A stretch of 64,000 bases of DNA, from positions 1,860,001 to 1,924,000 of the forward strand of contig NZ_JAANOU010000001.1 in the NCBI RefSeq assembly GCF_011758765.1. The letters run 5' to 3'. The position numbers were made by a program, and so were the translations under genes. This document shows, one piece after another, positions 1 through 8,266 of this stretch. The first letter of the stretch is position 1. Each line of letters opens with the position of its first letter. This DNA comes from Amycolatopsis viridis. Lineage in GTDB: Bacteria; Actinomycetota; Actinomycetes; Mycobacteriales; Pseudonocardiaceae. The notes beneath the pieces were generated by a model. That model searched no databases and had not been told where the DNA came from. It saw only the letters and a program-made list of their open reading frames with translations.

Positions 1-26
1 CGCCGAGGAGGAGGTTCACCAGTTCG

Positions 27-611
27 ATGGCAGCCGTGGCCGGACACGAGGACACCCGTACGCGTTTGCTCGCCACGGCGCTGAAGCTGTTCACCGAGCA
101 CGGCGTGGAGGGCACCTCGCTGCAGATGATCGCCGACGAACTCGGGGTCACGAAGGCGGCGGTGTACTACCACTTCAAGACGAAGGACGAGATCACCGAG
201 GCCGTGGTCGAGCCGGGGCTGCGCGAGCTGGAGTCGATCGTGGCGGCCGCGGCCCGCCAGCGCAGGCCGGGCGCACGCATCGACCACCTGCTGGCCGGGT
301 TCGTCGACGTGGTGGTGCGGCACCGGGCGCTGGTGGCGTTGTTCTCGGGTGATCCGGGGGTGGCGCGGGCGCTGGAGAAGCACTTCTTCCGCAAGGAGAG
401 CTTCATGACCGGGATGATGACGATCCTCACCGGCCCCGATCCCGACGCCGCGCGCGTGGTGGCCGTGCACGCCGCGCTGGGCGGTATCGCCCTGGCCGGC
501 GGCGCGCAGGAACTGGCCCGCTTCAGCGACGACGTCCTGCGCGAGTCGCTGCTCGACGTGGGACGCAAGCTGCTGGGCCGTCCCCGGCGCCGCCCCGCGG
601 TGCCGTCCTGA
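27..611 (+). CDS. TetR/AcrR family transcriptional regulator
   Basis: A 194-residue one-domain repressor. The N-terminal helix-turn-helix (about residues 10-55) has the family pattern, with GTSLQMIADELGVTKAAVYY followed by HFKTKDEI. The C-terminal helical domain is the presumed ligand pocket. A purine-rich GAGGAGGAGG lies 12 bp before the ATG, rather far for a ribosome site. The gene sits at the window edge, so its own target, usually divergent or downstream, may lie outside. The convergent GNAT gene ends 22 bp downstream. The ligand and regulon cannot be read from the sequence. Family assignment is secure; function is not. Confidence 0.9.
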   Translation: MAAVAGHEDTRTRLLATALKLFTEHGVEGTSLQMIADELGVTKAAVYYHFKTKDEITEAVVEPGLRELESIVAAAARQRRPGARIDHLLAGFVDVVVRHRALVALFSGDPGVARALEKHFFRKESFMTGMMTILTGPDPDAARVVAVHAALGGIALAGGAQELARFSDDVLRESLLDVGRKLLGRPRRRPAVPS

Positions 612-632
612 GCGCGCGGCCTCGCGTCCACC

Positions 633-1058
633 TCAGGTCAGCGGCAGCGTCAGGCACGCGGCGCTCGCGACGAAGCCGCGCCGCTCGTAGTAGCCGCGGG
701 CGCCCCGCACCGCGACGCTCACCGCGACGGCCCCGGCCGTGCGTGCCCGCTGGATCACCGCGTCCACCAGGAGCCCGCCGATCCCGTGTCCGCGGTGCCC
801 GGTGTCCACCACGAGTTCCAGCAGCTGACTGACCGGCCCGCCGGAATGCAGCGACAGCACGCGAGCGGCCAGGACGTAGCCGACCACCTCGCCGTCCCGG
901 TCCGCCACCAGGAAGTCCGTGTCGTCGTACGTCGTCGCCGCGATCAGCTGTTCGTAGTTGTGTTCGAAGACCGGCCGGGCGGCACGGCCCTCCGTGGCCT
1001 GACCGAGCAGGGTGAAGACGGCTTCGGCATCGGTGACATCGGCTGGCCTGATCCGCAC
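633..1058 (-). CDS. GNAT family N-acetyltransferase
   Basis: A 141-residue acetyltransferase of the GCN5 fold. The acetyl-CoA loop is visible as DTGHRGHGIGGLLVD, followed by the C-terminal GARGYYERRGF signature in which the last strand and the tyrosine complete the fold. I start it at a GTG reading VRIRPADVTDAE because homologous GNAT proteins begin with this first strand. That start lies 17 bp after the stop of the RNA 2'-phosphotransferase gene, so translation is probably coupled and the two genes co-transcribed. The acceptor substrate is unknown. Confidence 0.8.
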   Translation of the reverse strand: MRIRPADVTDAEAVFTLLGQATEGRAARPVFEHNYEQLIAATTYDDTDFLVADRDGEVVGYVLAARVLSLHSGGPVSQLLELVVDTGHRGHGIGGLLVDAVIQRARTAGAVAVSVAVRGARGYYERRGFVASAACLTLPLT

Positions 1059-1075
1059 CCGCTCATTGTCGTCAG

Positions 1076-1621
1076 TCAGTGACGGCGCAGGTACTCCGGA
1101 GGCACCGCCCGGGTGAGCCAGACACCGTTCGCGCTCACCTGGAAGCGGTACCCGTCGCGCGCCATCGCCGCGGCGTCGACGGTCAGCACGACCGGTCTGC
1201 CGTGCCGGGCTCCCACGCGCAGCGCGGTCTCCCGGTTGCCGGAGAGGTGCACGTCGTGCCGCGATCCCGGCCGCAGGCCCTCGCGGCGGATGGCGGGCAG
1301 GAACCGCTCGGCCGTCCCGTGGAACAGCACGTCCGGCGGGGCCGCGTCCGGCAGCCCGAGGTCGACGGCGACGCTGTGCCCCTGGCTCGCCCGGATGAGC
1401 GTCCCCGTCTCGTCGAACGCGAAGCGGCGTTTGTCGTTGCCCGCCACCACCGCGTCGAGTTCCGCCCGGGTGAGTGACAGACCGTGCCGGGCCAGAGCGG
1501 TGAGCAGATCGGCCACCGGGACCCAGCCGCCCGGTCCGAGTGCCAGCCCGATCTCCGCCGGCCGGTGCCGCAGGTGCCGGGAAAGCCGCTTGGACACCCG
1601 GGTCATCGTCTTTTCGTTCAT
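1076..1621 (-). CDS. kptA: RNA 2'-phosphotransferase (Tpt1/KptA)
   Basis: A 181-residue Tpt1/KptA enzyme. This family removes an internal RNA 2'-phosphate by transferring it to NAD+, releasing nicotinamide and ADP-ribose 1'',2''-cyclic phosphate. The usual landmarks are present: RHRP near residue 20, NDKRRFAF, the IRASQGHSV motif, LFHGT, and DVHLSGNRETA. Length matches bacterial KptA. In eukaryotes the enzyme finishes tRNA splicing; bacteria have no known 2'-phosphate splice junction, so the physiological substrate is open. It is followed by a GNAT gene in the same direction. The ATG at 1621 is chosen; a second in-frame ATG lies five codons later. Confidence 0.9.
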   Translation of the reverse strand: MNEKTMTRVSKRLSRHLRHRPAEIGLALGPGGWVPVADLLTALARHGLSLTRAELDAVVAGNDKRRFAFDETGTLIRASQGHSVAVDLGLPDAAPPDVLFHGTAERFLPAIRREGLRPGSRHDVHLSGNRETALRVGARHGRPVVLTVDAAAMARDGYRFQVSANGVWLTRAVPPEYLRRH

Positions 1622-1637
1622 TCCGGCGTCCAGTTAC

Positions 1638-1669
1638 GCACCGGCGGCCCAGCCGGTGCAAGGTTTTTT
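1638..1669 (+). terminator. Hairpin followed by six T residues
   Basis: A perfect 8-bp stem, GCACCGGC and GCCGGTGC, with a 6-nt loop is followed after 4 nt by TTTTTT. This is a canonical intrinsic terminator on the plus strand, rare in such GC-rich DNA. It lies between the divergent kptA and DUF2695 genes, so it could stop transcripts running antisense through kptA or attenuate the DUF2695 leader. Confidence 0.55.
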
Positions 1670-1722
1670 GTCGGCCCAGGCTGGTAGGCAGGACGCAGGC
1701 ACCCGAAGGAGGCCGATGTCCA

Positions 1723-2133
1723 ATGCCCGCCGACGCCGCGCTGCTCGACCTGTGGACCGAGCCGCAGGAGCGCGAATGCCTGCTCTGCTACGTGACGCGA
1801 ATGCGCGCCGATTTCGGCTGCGACGGGACGATGCGCTGGACGCGGCGGTGGCGGACCCGCCGCGCCCCGGCGGTCACCTCGCTCGACCGGATCTTCCGGC
1901 AGCACCGCACCACGTGCGATTGCGGCGTGCCGTCCGCGTTCGGGGCCGGCCCGGTGCGCCACGGCGACGCCGTCACGACGCTGCCGCCACCCTGCTCCGG
2001 GGTCCGCCGCGGCTCGGCACAGCCCTGCCCGGCCTGGCAGCGCCCGCCCCACCAAGCCCCGCCGCCGGGCGGGAAACGGTCATCCGGCACGGGCTCCGGC
2101 CCGGCTACGCCCCGCCCTCGGCGGCGGGCTTGA
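1723..2133 (+). CDS. DUF2695 family protein
   Basis: A 136-residue protein whose first 75 residues look like DUF2695: PQERECLLCYVTRMRADFG, then CDGTMRWTRRWR and a CDC pair. The regularly spaced cysteines (ECLLC, FGCDG, TTCDC) suggest a metal site, but the family has no assigned function. A GAAGGAGG ribosome site ends 10 bp before this ATG. Another ATG 7 bp upstream is in a different frame whose product resembles nothing and has shadow-like Arg-rich composition. The C-terminal 50 residues are Pro/Ser-rich with no recognised domain. The last 29 bp overlap the convergent soxR. Confidence 0.65.
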   Translation: MPADAALLDLWTEPQERECLLCYVTRMRADFGCDGTMRWTRRWRTRRAPAVTSLDRIFRQHRTTCDCGVPSAFGAGPVRHGDAVTTLPPPCSGVRRGSAQPCPAWQRPPHQAPPPGGKRSSGTGSGPATPRPRRRA

Positions 2134-2566
2134 GCCCGCGTGCCCCCGGGCCGTACTGCGCCATCCGGTCGTCGGTGTTGTAGAGGCCGCACACGCGCAG
2201 CGACAGGCAGCCGCAGCCGACGCACCCCGTCAGCCGGTCACGCAGCCGCTGGAGGGCGTCGATGCGGGCGTCGAGTTCGTCCTGCCACCCGCGGGACAGC
2301 CGCGCCCAGTCGGCCTTCGTCGGCGCGTGGTCGCGGGGCAGGGTGGACAGCGCGTCGTGGATCTCCTCGAGGCTGAGGCCCACCCGCTGCGCCGCGCGGA
2401 TGAACGCGATGCGGCGCAGCACCGACCGCGGATAGCGCCGCTGGTTCCCCGCCGAGCGCTCGGACGAGATCAGGCCCCGGTCCTCGTAGAATCGCAGGGC
2501 GGTGTGCGGCACGCCGCTGCGCTCGGCGACCTGGCCGATGGTCAGGTGGTCGGCAAGCTTGGTCAC
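2105..2566 (-). CDS. soxR: Redox-sensitive MerR-type regulator SoxR
   Basis: A 153-residue MerR-family activator. The N-terminal winged helix (TIGQVAERSGVPHTALRFYE) binds DNA and a dimerisation helix follows. The C-terminal cluster C115-x2-C118-x-C120-x5-C126 holds the [2Fe-2S] centre that senses redox-active compounds. Actinomycete SoxR typically answers pigments or antibiotics made by the cell and controls a few oxidoreductase or transporter genes. No such target adjoins it here. The GTG start lies 6 bp after TAGGCT, suggesting a leaderless transcript, and an 18-bp dyad resembling a SoxR box sits just upstream, so autoregulation is likely. Confidence 0.93.
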   Translation of the reverse strand: MTKLADHLTIGQVAERSGVPHTALRFYEDRGLISSERSAGNQRRYPRSVLRRIAFIRAAQRVGLSLEEIHDALSTLPRDHAPTKADWARLSRGWQDELDARIDALQRLRDRLTGCVGCGCLSLRVCGLYNTDDRMAQYGPGARGLKPAAEGGA

Positions 2567-2603
2567 GCGGCCAGCCTATCCCCGACTTCGACTTAAGTCG
2601 AGG
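2567..2603 (-). promoter_or_regulatory. soxR promoter with SoxR-type dyad
   Basis: CTTCGACTTAAGTCGAGG (2586-2603) is an 18-bp dyad whose inner 14 bases, TCGACTTAAGTCGA, are perfectly symmetrical. Size and centre match the enterobacterial SoxR box CCTCAAGTTAACTTGAGG, though the arms differ. Reading toward soxR, a -10 TAGGCT (2578-2573) lies 6 bp before the GTG, and a possible -35 TCGACT lies within the dyad 17 bp upstream. Confidence 0.6.
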
Positions 2604-2841
2604 TTGGTCCGTGGTGGCCTGGGCGACACGACCGGCGTCCCGGGAGACGCCCGGGCGCGGCGGAGTCCACTGTAGATGTGCTGGCGAGGCGCCGGACCGG
2701 GGGTACCGGAGGTCTCGCCGGATGCGCGCGCCGGGGCCGGTCGGCGGAGGGACTCCGGCCGGCGACGGGGTGGCCGTCGAGCAGCTCCCCGTCAGCGGCC
2801 GTGCCGAACCGCTCGGCGCGGCCGAGCACCGGCGTGCGGCC

Positions 2842-3183
2842 TCACTTCTGGCGTGGCGCGTGCTCCGGCAGCAGGCGGCACAGGGCGTCGACGGTGACCT
2901 GGAGGTCCTCGGACGCCGCGGCGGCCTGTTCGAGTGTGCTGTGGATCGTCTGGACCGTCAGCAGCTCCAGGTCGTGCTCCCGCTCGCGCAGACCCGGGCA
3001 GTCCCGCAGTTCGTCGAGCACCCCGGTGACCGCCGCGGCCAGCCGGTCCAGGCCGTCGAGCAGGTCACGCACCTCGTCCGCGCCCAGGGCGACGCTCACC
3101 AGCTCGTCCAGCCGCTTGGCCAGCCGGGCGGCCTGCTCACCGGCCAGCGTTCCGGGCCCCTGAGCTTCGCTCTGCGACGACAT
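2842..3183 (-). CDS. Small acidic helical protein of unknown function
   Basis: A 113-residue protein that I do not recognise. It is acidic and almost entirely predicted helical, with heptad-like Leu spacing (ARLAKRLDELVSVALGADEV, then VRDLLDGLDRLAAAV) and no transmembrane segment or signal peptide, so a coiled-coil bundle is likely. It contains two cysteines (DELRDC and DALC). I prefer the ATG at 3183 because GGGAG lies 5 bp upstream; an in-frame GTG two codons earlier would leave that site no spacing. It stands alone, divergent from hisH. Codon use is ordinary for this genome, so it is probably a real gene. Confidence 0.6.
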   Translation of the reverse strand: MSSQSEAQGPGTLAGEQAARLAKRLDELVSVALGADEVRDLLDGLDRLAAAVTGVLDELRDCPGLREREHDLELLTVQTIHSTLEQAAAASEDLQVTVDALCRLLPEHAPRQK

Positions 3184-3281
3184 GGTCACTCCCTACCGCG
3201 GGCGCCCTCCTGGTGCCTTCCCCCTTCCGGCCCACTCAAACGTCACGGCGCCACCCGGGGCGACCGCGGGCCCGGAACCCC

Positions 3282-3296
3282 TAGACTGGCCAGGTG
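3282..3296 (+). promoter_or_regulatory. Leaderless promoter of hisH
   Basis: TAGACT (3282-3287) is followed by exactly 6 bp and the GTG of hisH. Transcription would begin at or next to the first base of the start codon. No ribosome-binding purine run precedes the gene. Confidence 0.6.
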
Positions 3297-3923
3297 GCTC
3301 GCGTCGTGATTCTGGACTACGGATCGGGGAACCTGCGCTCCGCCGAGCGCGCTGTGCGGCGCGTCGGCGCCGAGGTCGAGGTGACCGCCGACCCGCATGC
3401 GGCGCTCGAAGCCGACGGCCTCGTCGTACCGGGCGTGGGCGCCTACGCGGCCTGCATGGCCGGTCTGCTGTCCGTGGGCGGCGAGAAGATCATCGGCAGC
3501 CGGCTCGCCGGCGGACGGCCCGTGCTCGGAATCTGCGTGGGCATGCAGATCCTCTTCGAGCGGGGCGTCGAGCACGGCGTGGAGACCGCGGGCACGGGTG
3601 AGTGGCCCGGCACCGTGGAACGCCTGCACGCCGACGTCGTCCCCCACATGGGCTGGAACACCGTCCGCGCGCCGGCGGACTCGCAGTTGTTCGCCGGCCT
3701 GGACGCCGGCACGCGGTTCTACTTCGTGCACTCCTACGCCGCCCGGCGCTGGGAGCTCGACTCCGGCCTGCCGGGCCAGCAGCCGAAGGTGACGTGGTCG
3801 CACCACGGTGAGGACTTCGTCGCAGCCGCCGAGAACGGGCCCCTGTGGGCGACGCAGTTCCACCCCGAGAAGTCCGGCGACGCGGGCGCCCACCTGCTGG
3901 AGAACTGGCTGCGCACCCTGTGA
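3294..3923 (+). CDS. hisH: Imidazole glycerol phosphate synthase, glutaminase subunit HisH
   Basis: Class I glutamine amidotransferase that releases ammonia from glutamine and channels it to HisF for step five of histidine synthesis. The 209-residue product has the catalytic nucleophile C81 in GICVGMQ and the His/Glu pair in FHPEKSG (H190, E192). The oxyanion-strand region PGVGAY, typical of HisH, is also present. Length is normal. It leads the segment hisH-priA-(unrelated genes)-hisF-hisI; hisB, hisC and hisD are not in the window. The GTG start is supported by the leaderless promoter directly upstream. Confidence 0.97.
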   Translation: MARVVILDYGSGNLRSAERAVRRVGAEVEVTADPHAALEADGLVVPGVGAYAACMAGLLSVGGEKIIGSRLAGGRPVLGICVGMQILFERGVEHGVETAGTGEWPGTVERLHADVVPHMGWNTVRAPADSQLFAGLDAGTRFYFVHSYAARRWELDSGLPGQQPKVTWSHHGEDFVAAAENGPLWATQFHPEKSGDAGAHLLENWLRTL

Positions 3924-3976
3924 GACGGGTCCTGCCCGGGCCCGTACCCTCCGGCCGGCGCAACCCCGTTGCTCCT

Positions 3977-3991
3977 TATAGTGGCCGCGTG
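3977..3991 (+). promoter_or_regulatory. Leaderless promoter of priA
   Basis: TATAGT (3977-3982) lies 6 bp before the GTG of priA. This near-consensus -10 sits in the 65-bp gap after hisH, so priA can be transcribed on its own. Confidence 0.6.
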
Positions 3992-4729
3992 ACGTTCACC
4001 CTGCTTCCCGCTGTCGATGTGGCCGATGGCCAGGCCGTGCGTCTCGTCCAGGGCGAGGCCGGCACGGAGACCTCCTACGGCAGCCCGCTGGAGGCGGCCC
4101 TGGCCTGGCAGCGCGACGGCGCCGAGTGGATCCACCTGGTCGACCTCGACGCCGCGTTCGGCACGGGTGACAACCAGGAGCTGATCTCCCGCGTGGTCGG
4201 CGAGCTGGACGTCCAGGTCGAGCTCTCCGGCGGCATCCGCGACGACTCCTCCCTGGCGGCCGCGCTCGCCACCGGCGCCCGGCGCGTCAACCTGGGCACC
4301 GCCGTGCTCGAAGATCCGGAGTGGACCGCCAAGGTGATCGCCGCCTACGGTGACCGCGTCGCGATCGGGCTCGACGTGCGCATCACCGAGCAGGGGCACC
4401 GGCTCAAGGGCCGCGGCTGGACCAGCGATGGCGGTGACCTGTGGGAGGTCCTGGAACGCCTGGACCGCGACGGCGCCGCCCGCTACGTGGTCACCGACGT
4501 CAGCAAGGACGGCACCCTCCAGGGCCCCAACCTCGACCTGCTCGCCGAGGTCGCCGCCCGCACCGACGCGCCGGTGATCGCCTCCGGTGGGGTGTCCAGT
4601 TTGGACGACCTGCGTGCGCTGGCGGGCCTGGCGCCCGACGGGGTGGAGGGCGCCATCGTCGGCAAGGCCCTCTACGCCGGGGCGTTCACCCTGCCGGAAG
4701 CCCTCGCCGCGGTCAGCCCGCGAGCCTGA
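3989..4729 (+). CDS. priA: Phosphoribosyl isomerase A, bifunctional HisA/TrpF
   Basis: A (beta-alpha)8-barrel of 246 residues. Actinobacterial PriA isomerises both ProFAR (histidine pathway) and phosphoribosylanthranilate (tryptophan pathway). The first catalytic aspartate lies in [10 protein letters not shown] and the second in the [15 protein letters not shown] strand. The phosphate loops LSGGIRD and IASGGVSS are intact, and the GRGWTSDGG loop is characteristic of PriA rather than plain HisA. No trpF is present near trpEC BA, which fits the dual role. The start is fixed by TATAGT 6 bp upstream. The last 17 bp overlap the convergent PPOX-like gene. Confidence 0.96.
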   Translation: MTFTLLPAVDVADGQAVRLVQGEAGTETSYGSPLEAALAWQRDGAEWIHLVDLDAAFGTGDNQELISRVVGELDVQVELSGGIRDDSSLAAALATGARRVNLGTAVLEDPEWTAKVIAAYGDRVAIGLDVRITEQGHRLKGRGWTSDGGDLWEVLERLDRDGAARYVVTDVSKDGTLQGPNLDLLAEVAARTDAPVIASGGVSSLDDLRALAGLAPDGVEGAIVGKALYAGAFTLPEALAAVSPRA

Positions 4730-5093
4730 TCGCCAGCCCCACGGTCCGGCGGCGGCCACGCAGCCTGCTGAAGAACATCGTCACCCGACCGACGATCCCG
4801 TACTTGCGCGCGATCACCGTCCGCACCCGTTCGGTGGCTTCGTCGTCCAGGATCCGTGCGCGGCCCCGCACCACCGGGCCGTGTACCGAGTTCCCGCGGA
4901 GGTCGCAGCCCTGCACCGTGATCTCCGGGTTGTTGCGGATCCGCTTGACCTTGCCCGCCGTGCGCTCGCTCCAGACCACGATCTCCCCGGCGTCCCCGGC
5001 CGCCCAGACCGGTGTCGGCACCGGGGCGCCGGACTTGCGGAACGTGGTCAGCAGGAGGAACTTCTCGGCGGCGATCCGCTCGAATTCCGACAT
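4713..5093 (-). CDS. PPOX-class flavin or F420-binding protein
   Basis: A 126-residue split-barrel protein of the pyridoxamine 5'-phosphate oxidase-like superfamily. The pattern [27 protein letters not shown], then [19 protein letters not shown], is that of small actinobacterial PPOX-class proteins, many of which bind deazaflavin F420 and reduce unsaturated substrates. It is probably cytosolic and dimeric. Substrate and cofactor cannot be decided from sequence. It stands alone, ending convergently inside the last codons of priA, with a 19-bp gap before the ABC permease gene on the same strand. Confidence 0.82.
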   Translation of the reverse strand: MSEFERIAAEKFLLLTTFRKSGAPVPTPVWAAGDAGEIVVWSERTAGKVKRIRNNPEITVQGCDLRGNSVHGPVVRGRARILDDEATERVRTVIARKYGIVGRVTMFFSRLRGRRRTVGLAIRLAG

Positions 5094-5112
5094 GCCGCCA
5101 CGGTAGCGCGGA

Positions 5113-5844
5113 TCACGGGGTGCGGCGCCGGAGCGTGACCGCGCCGAGGACGAGGGCGAGCAGCACGCAACCGGCCACCACCAGCACGTCCCGCACCGTC
5201 GTGACGTCCAGTGTGGAGGACGTGGTGACGCGGCCCAGTGCCTCGACCGCGTACGACAGCGGCATTACGTGCGACAGCCAGTTCAGCACCCAGCCCATCT
5301 CGTCGCGCGCCGCGAACAGCCCGCACAGCAGGAACTGCGGCAGCACGAACACCGGCATGAACTGGATCGCCTGGAACTCGGTGCGGGCGAACGCGCTGAC
5401 GAACAGGCCCAGCGCCACGCCCAGCAGCGCGTCGAGCAGTGCGATCAGCAGCAGCACCCACAGCGAGCCCGCGATGACGAGCCCGAGACCCACGCTCACC
5501 CCGCACGCGACCCCCACCTGCACCACCGCGAGCAGCCCGAACGCCAGCGCGTAGCCGAACAGCAGGTCCAGTTTGCCCAGCGGCGTGGTCATCAGCCGCT
5601 CCAGGGTGGTGCTCGTGCGTTCCCGCAGCGTGGCGACCGAGGTGATGAGGAACATCGTCAGGAACGGGAAGACCCCCAGCAGCGCCGGTGCGATCCGGTC
5701 GAACTGCGCGGCGGAGTTGAACACGTACCGCAGCAGCAGCATCAGCACCGCGGGGACCGCGACGAGCATCACGACGGTGCGTGGATCGTGCCGCAGCTGG
5801 GTCAGCACCCGGCGCGCGGTCGCGAGGGTGATGGCCGGGTTCAC
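5113..5844 (-). CDS. ABC-2 type transporter permease
   Basis: A 243-residue membrane protein with about six hydrophobic segments and the ABC-2 signature region near the middle, RERTSTTLERLMTTPLGKLD, followed by GYALAFGLLAVVQVGV. It pairs with the ATPase encoded just upstream: its GTG overlaps the ATPase stop in GTGA, so the two are translationally coupled. ABC-2 systems export drugs, lipids or polysaccharides. The substrate is unknown. This type lacks a solute-binding protein, and none is encoded here. Confidence 0.88.
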   Translation of the reverse strand: MNPAITLATARRVLTQLRHDPRTVVMLVAVPAVLMLLLRYVFNSAAQFDRIAPALLGVFPFLTMFLITSVATLRERTSTTLERLMTTPLGKLDLLFGYALAFGLLAVVQVGVACGVSVGLGLVIAGSLWVLLLIALLDALLGVALGLFVSAFARTEFQAIQFMPVFVLPQFLLCGLFAARDEMGWVLNWLSHVMPLSYAVEALGRVTTSSTLDVTTVRDVLVVAGCVLLALVLGAVTLRRRTP

Positions 5845-6566
5845 GGGATCGCCCCCTCGCGGTGGCGGATGAGGTGCAGGAACGCCTGCTCCAGGTCGGC
5901 CGCGCCGGTGCGGGCGCGCAGCGCGGCGGGGGTGTCGTCGGCGAGCAGTGTGCCCTCGCGCATCAGCAGCAGCCGGTCGCACCGCGCGGCCTCGTCCATG
6001 ACGTGGCTGGACACCAGCAGCGTGGTGCCCTGCGCGGCCAGCCGCCCGAACATCTCCCACAGGCTGTCCCGCAGCACCGGGTCCAGCCCGACCGTAGGCT
6101 CGTCCAGCACCAGCAGCTCGGGCTCGCCGAGCAGCGCGACCGCCAGGTTGGCCCGGCTGTGCTCCCCGCCGGAGAGGGTGCCGATGAGCTCGTGCGCGTG
6201 CTCGGTCAGGCCCACCTCGGCGATGACCCGGGTGACGTCGGCGGAGGGCACCCGCAGGATCGAGGCGAAGTACTGCAGCGCCTCGGTGACCGTGAGGTCG
6301 GTGTAGACGGCCGGGTTCTGCGTCGCGTACCCGATCGTGCGCCGCAGCGCCGGGCTGCCGGCCGGGTGGCCGAGCACCGTGACGGTGCCACCCGCCACGA
6401 TCTGCACGCCGACGACCGCCCGCATCAGGGTCGTCTTGCCGCAGCCGCTCGGCCCGAGCAACCCGGTGACGGTGCCGCGCGGTACCGCGAACGTGACGCC
6501 GCGGACCACCTCGCGGCCGCCGCGGACGACCCGGAGGCCGTCCACGCCGACGGCGTAATTGGTCAC
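5841..6566 (-). CDS. ABC transporter ATP-binding protein
   Basis: A 241-residue nucleotide-binding subunit. Walker A is GPSGCGKTTLM, the Q-loop is YATQNPAVYT, Walker B is LLVLDEP, and the switch histidine is in LLVSSHVMDEA. The signature motif reads LSGGEHSR, where the usual glutamine is replaced by Glu-His; most family members have LSGGQ. The C-terminal QAFLHLI is typical of the drug/ABC-2 subfamily. It partners the overlapping permease. The ATG follows a weakly purine-rich stretch. An efflux role is likely but unproven. Confidence 0.9.
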   Translation of the reverse strand: MTNYAVGVDGLRVVRGGREVVRGVTFAVPRGTVTGLLGPSGCGKTTLMRAVVGVQIVAGGTVTVLGHPAGSPALRRTIGYATQNPAVYTDLTVTEALQYFASILRVPSADVTRVIAEVGLTEHAHELIGTLSGGEHSRANLAVALLGEPELLVLDEPTVGLDPVLRDSLWEMFGRLAAQGTTLLVSSHVMDEAARCDRLLLMREGTLLADDTPAALRARTGAADLEQAFLHLIRHREGAIP

Positions 6567-6606
6567 GCGTTGAATTCTGCGCCGGTGACGGAGGCCCGGT
6601 CAAGCG

Positions 6607-7449
6607 TCAGGTCGCCGTCTCCTGTGGACTCTCCAGCTCGCCGAACCGGGCCAGCGCGAGCGCCGCCGCGACCGCCAGCACGAACCCGGCCACCGCGGCC
6701 GTCCCGAACCCGGCCCGCGTCGAATCGCCCAGCACGAGCACGCCGATCACCGACGGCACCACGGTCTCCCCGACGACCATCAGCGCCGTCGCCGTCGTCA
6801 CGCTGCCCCGTTGCAGGGCCGAGGCGAAGAACAACATCGCGAGCACCCCCGCGGCGGCCAGGGCGTACGCGGCCGGATCGGTCAGCACGCTCCCCACGCC
6901 GGTCACGGTCAGCACCCGGCCGGCCAGTGCCACGGTGCCGAAGCACAACCCGGCGATCAGCCCGAGCGCCGGCGTGCGGATCCGCTCCGGCGCGCGGCCG
7001 GCGCCCCAGCCGGCCACGGCCAGCACCGCGACCACCACGAGCAGGCCTGCGTGGAACGCGGTGCCGACCGGCGCCGAGCCCTCGCTCTGCGCGGAGGCAC
7101 CGAGCAGCGCCAGCCCGGCGCACACCACGGCGATCGCGGTCCACTCCCGGCGGGCCAGCCGCGCACCGACCGCGAGCGCGGCCACGGCCGTCACGGCGAG
7201 GCTCGCGGCCAGCGCGGCCTGCACCACGAACAACGGCAGCACCCGCAACGCGACCAGCTGTGCCACGAACCCCAGCGCGTCCAGGCCGAGGCCGAGGACG
7301 TACCGCCACTGCCGCAGCACGCGCACCAGCAGGCGGGGGTCCACACCGGACCCCCCGTCGTCGACCGCGCGCGCCGCGACGGCCTGGAACACCGAGGCCA
7401 CGCCGTAGGCCACCGCGGCGGCCACCGCGCAGAGCAACCCCCACCACAC
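6607..7449 (-). CDS. DMT/EamA-like multi-pass membrane protein
   Basis: A 280-residue protein with nine or ten hydrophobic segments in two homologous halves, as in the drug/metabolite transporter superfamily. The second half opens with [20 protein letters not shown] and ends with the conserved [22 protein letters not shown] segment. I start it at a GTG (MWWGLLCAV...) because TAGAGT lies 7 bp upstream, as in other leaderless genes here; an ATG ten codons earlier is the alternative. It stands back to back with hisF. Substrate unknown. Confidence 0.75.
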   Translation of the reverse strand: MWWGLLCAVAAAVAYGVASVFQAVAARAVDDGGSGVDPRLLVRVLRQWRYVLGLGLDALGFVAQLVALRVLPLFVVQAALAASLAVTAVAALAVGARLARREWTAIAVVCAGLALLGASAQSEGSAPVGTAFHAGLLVVVAVLAVAGWGAGRAPERIRTPALGLIAGLCFGTVALAGRVLTVTGVGSVLTDPAAYALAAAGVLAMLFFASALQRGSVTTATALMVVGETVVPSVIGVLVLGDSTRAGFGTAAVAGFVLAVAAALALARFGELESPQETAT

Positions 7450-7480
7450 GGCGACCACTCTAGGCCGGTGCGCGGTCATC

Positions 7481-7495
7481 TACCCTGGTGGCATG
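7481..7495 (+). promoter_or_regulatory. Leaderless promoter of hisF
   Basis: TACCCT (7481-7486) lies 6 bp before the ATG of hisF. It sits between the divergent starts of the DMT gene and hisF. Confidence 0.55.
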
Positions 7496-8266
7496 GGTGT
7501 AGCGGTCAGGGTGATCCCGTGTCTGGACGTCGACGCGGGCCGGGTGGTGAAGGGCGTCAACTTCGCCGACCTCCGGGATGCCGGTGATCCGGTGGAGCTG
7601 GCGCGGGCCTACGACGCGGAGGGCGCCGACGAGCTCACCTTCCTCGACGTGACCGCCTCCTCGGGCAACCGCGAGACGACCCTCGACGTGGTCCGCCGTA
7701 CCGCCGAGCAGGTGTTCATCCCGCTGACCGTCGGCGGCGGGGTGCGGGCCTGCGACGACGTCGACCGCCTGCTGCGCGCCGGTGCGGACAAGGTGAGCAT
7801 CAACACGGCCGCGATCGCCCGGCCCGAGCTGCTGCGCGAGGCGTCCCGCCGGTTCGGCGCGCAGTGCATCGTGCTGTCGGTCGACGCCCGCCGGGTCCCC
7901 GAGGGCGCCGAGCCGACGCCGTCCGGCTTCGAGGTCACCACCCACGGCGGCCGCCGCGGCACCGGCATCGACGCGGTCGACTGGGCCCAGCGCGGCGAGG
8001 AGCTCGGAGTGGGGGAGATCCTGCTCAACTCGATGGACGCCGACGGCACCAAGGCCGGGTTCGACCTGGAGCTGATCGAGAAGACGCGCAAGGTGGTCAG
8101 CGTGCCGGTGATCGCCAGTGGTGGCGCGGGCGCGGTCGAGCACTTCCTGCCGGCCGTGCGGGCCGGGGCGGACGCGGTGCTCGCCGCCAGCGTGTTCCAC
8201 TTCGGACAGTTGAAGATCGGTGCGGTCAAGGACGCCCTGCGCGCCGGCGGGGTGGAGGTCCGGTGA
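7493..8266 (+). CDS. hisF: Imidazole glycerol phosphate synthase, cyclase subunit HisF
   Basis: A 257-residue barrel that condenses HisH-derived ammonia with PRFAR to give imidazole glycerol phosphate and AICAR. Catalytic Asp12 is in [17 protein letters not shown] and the second acid in IVLSVDARR. Phosphate loops are seen at [10 protein letters not shown] and [12 protein letters not shown]. Length is standard. The last 4 bp overlap hisI in GTGA, giving a coupled pair. It is separated from hisH and priA by four unrelated genes on the opposite strand, so it needs its own promoter, which is visible at 7481. Confidence 0.97.
   Translation: MGVAVRVIPCLDVDAGRVVKGVNFADLRDAGDPVELARAYDAEGADELTFLDVTASSGNRETTLDVVRRTAEQVFIPLTVGGGVRACDDVDRLLRAGADKVSINTAAIARPELLREASRRFGAQCIVLSVDARRVPEGAEPTPSGFEVTTHGGRRGTGIDAVDWAQRGEELGVGEILLNSMDADGTKAGFDLELIEKTRKVVSVPVIASGGAGAVEHFLPAVRAGADAVLAASVFHFGQLKIGAVKDALRAGGVEVR

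Noticed and set aside
1716-2183. Alternative frame at the DUF2695 locus starting at 1716
   Set aside because: Its ATG is only 3 bp from the GGAGG run and the product is Arg/Ala/Pro-rich shadow sequence, whereas the 1723 frame shows DUF2695 motifs.
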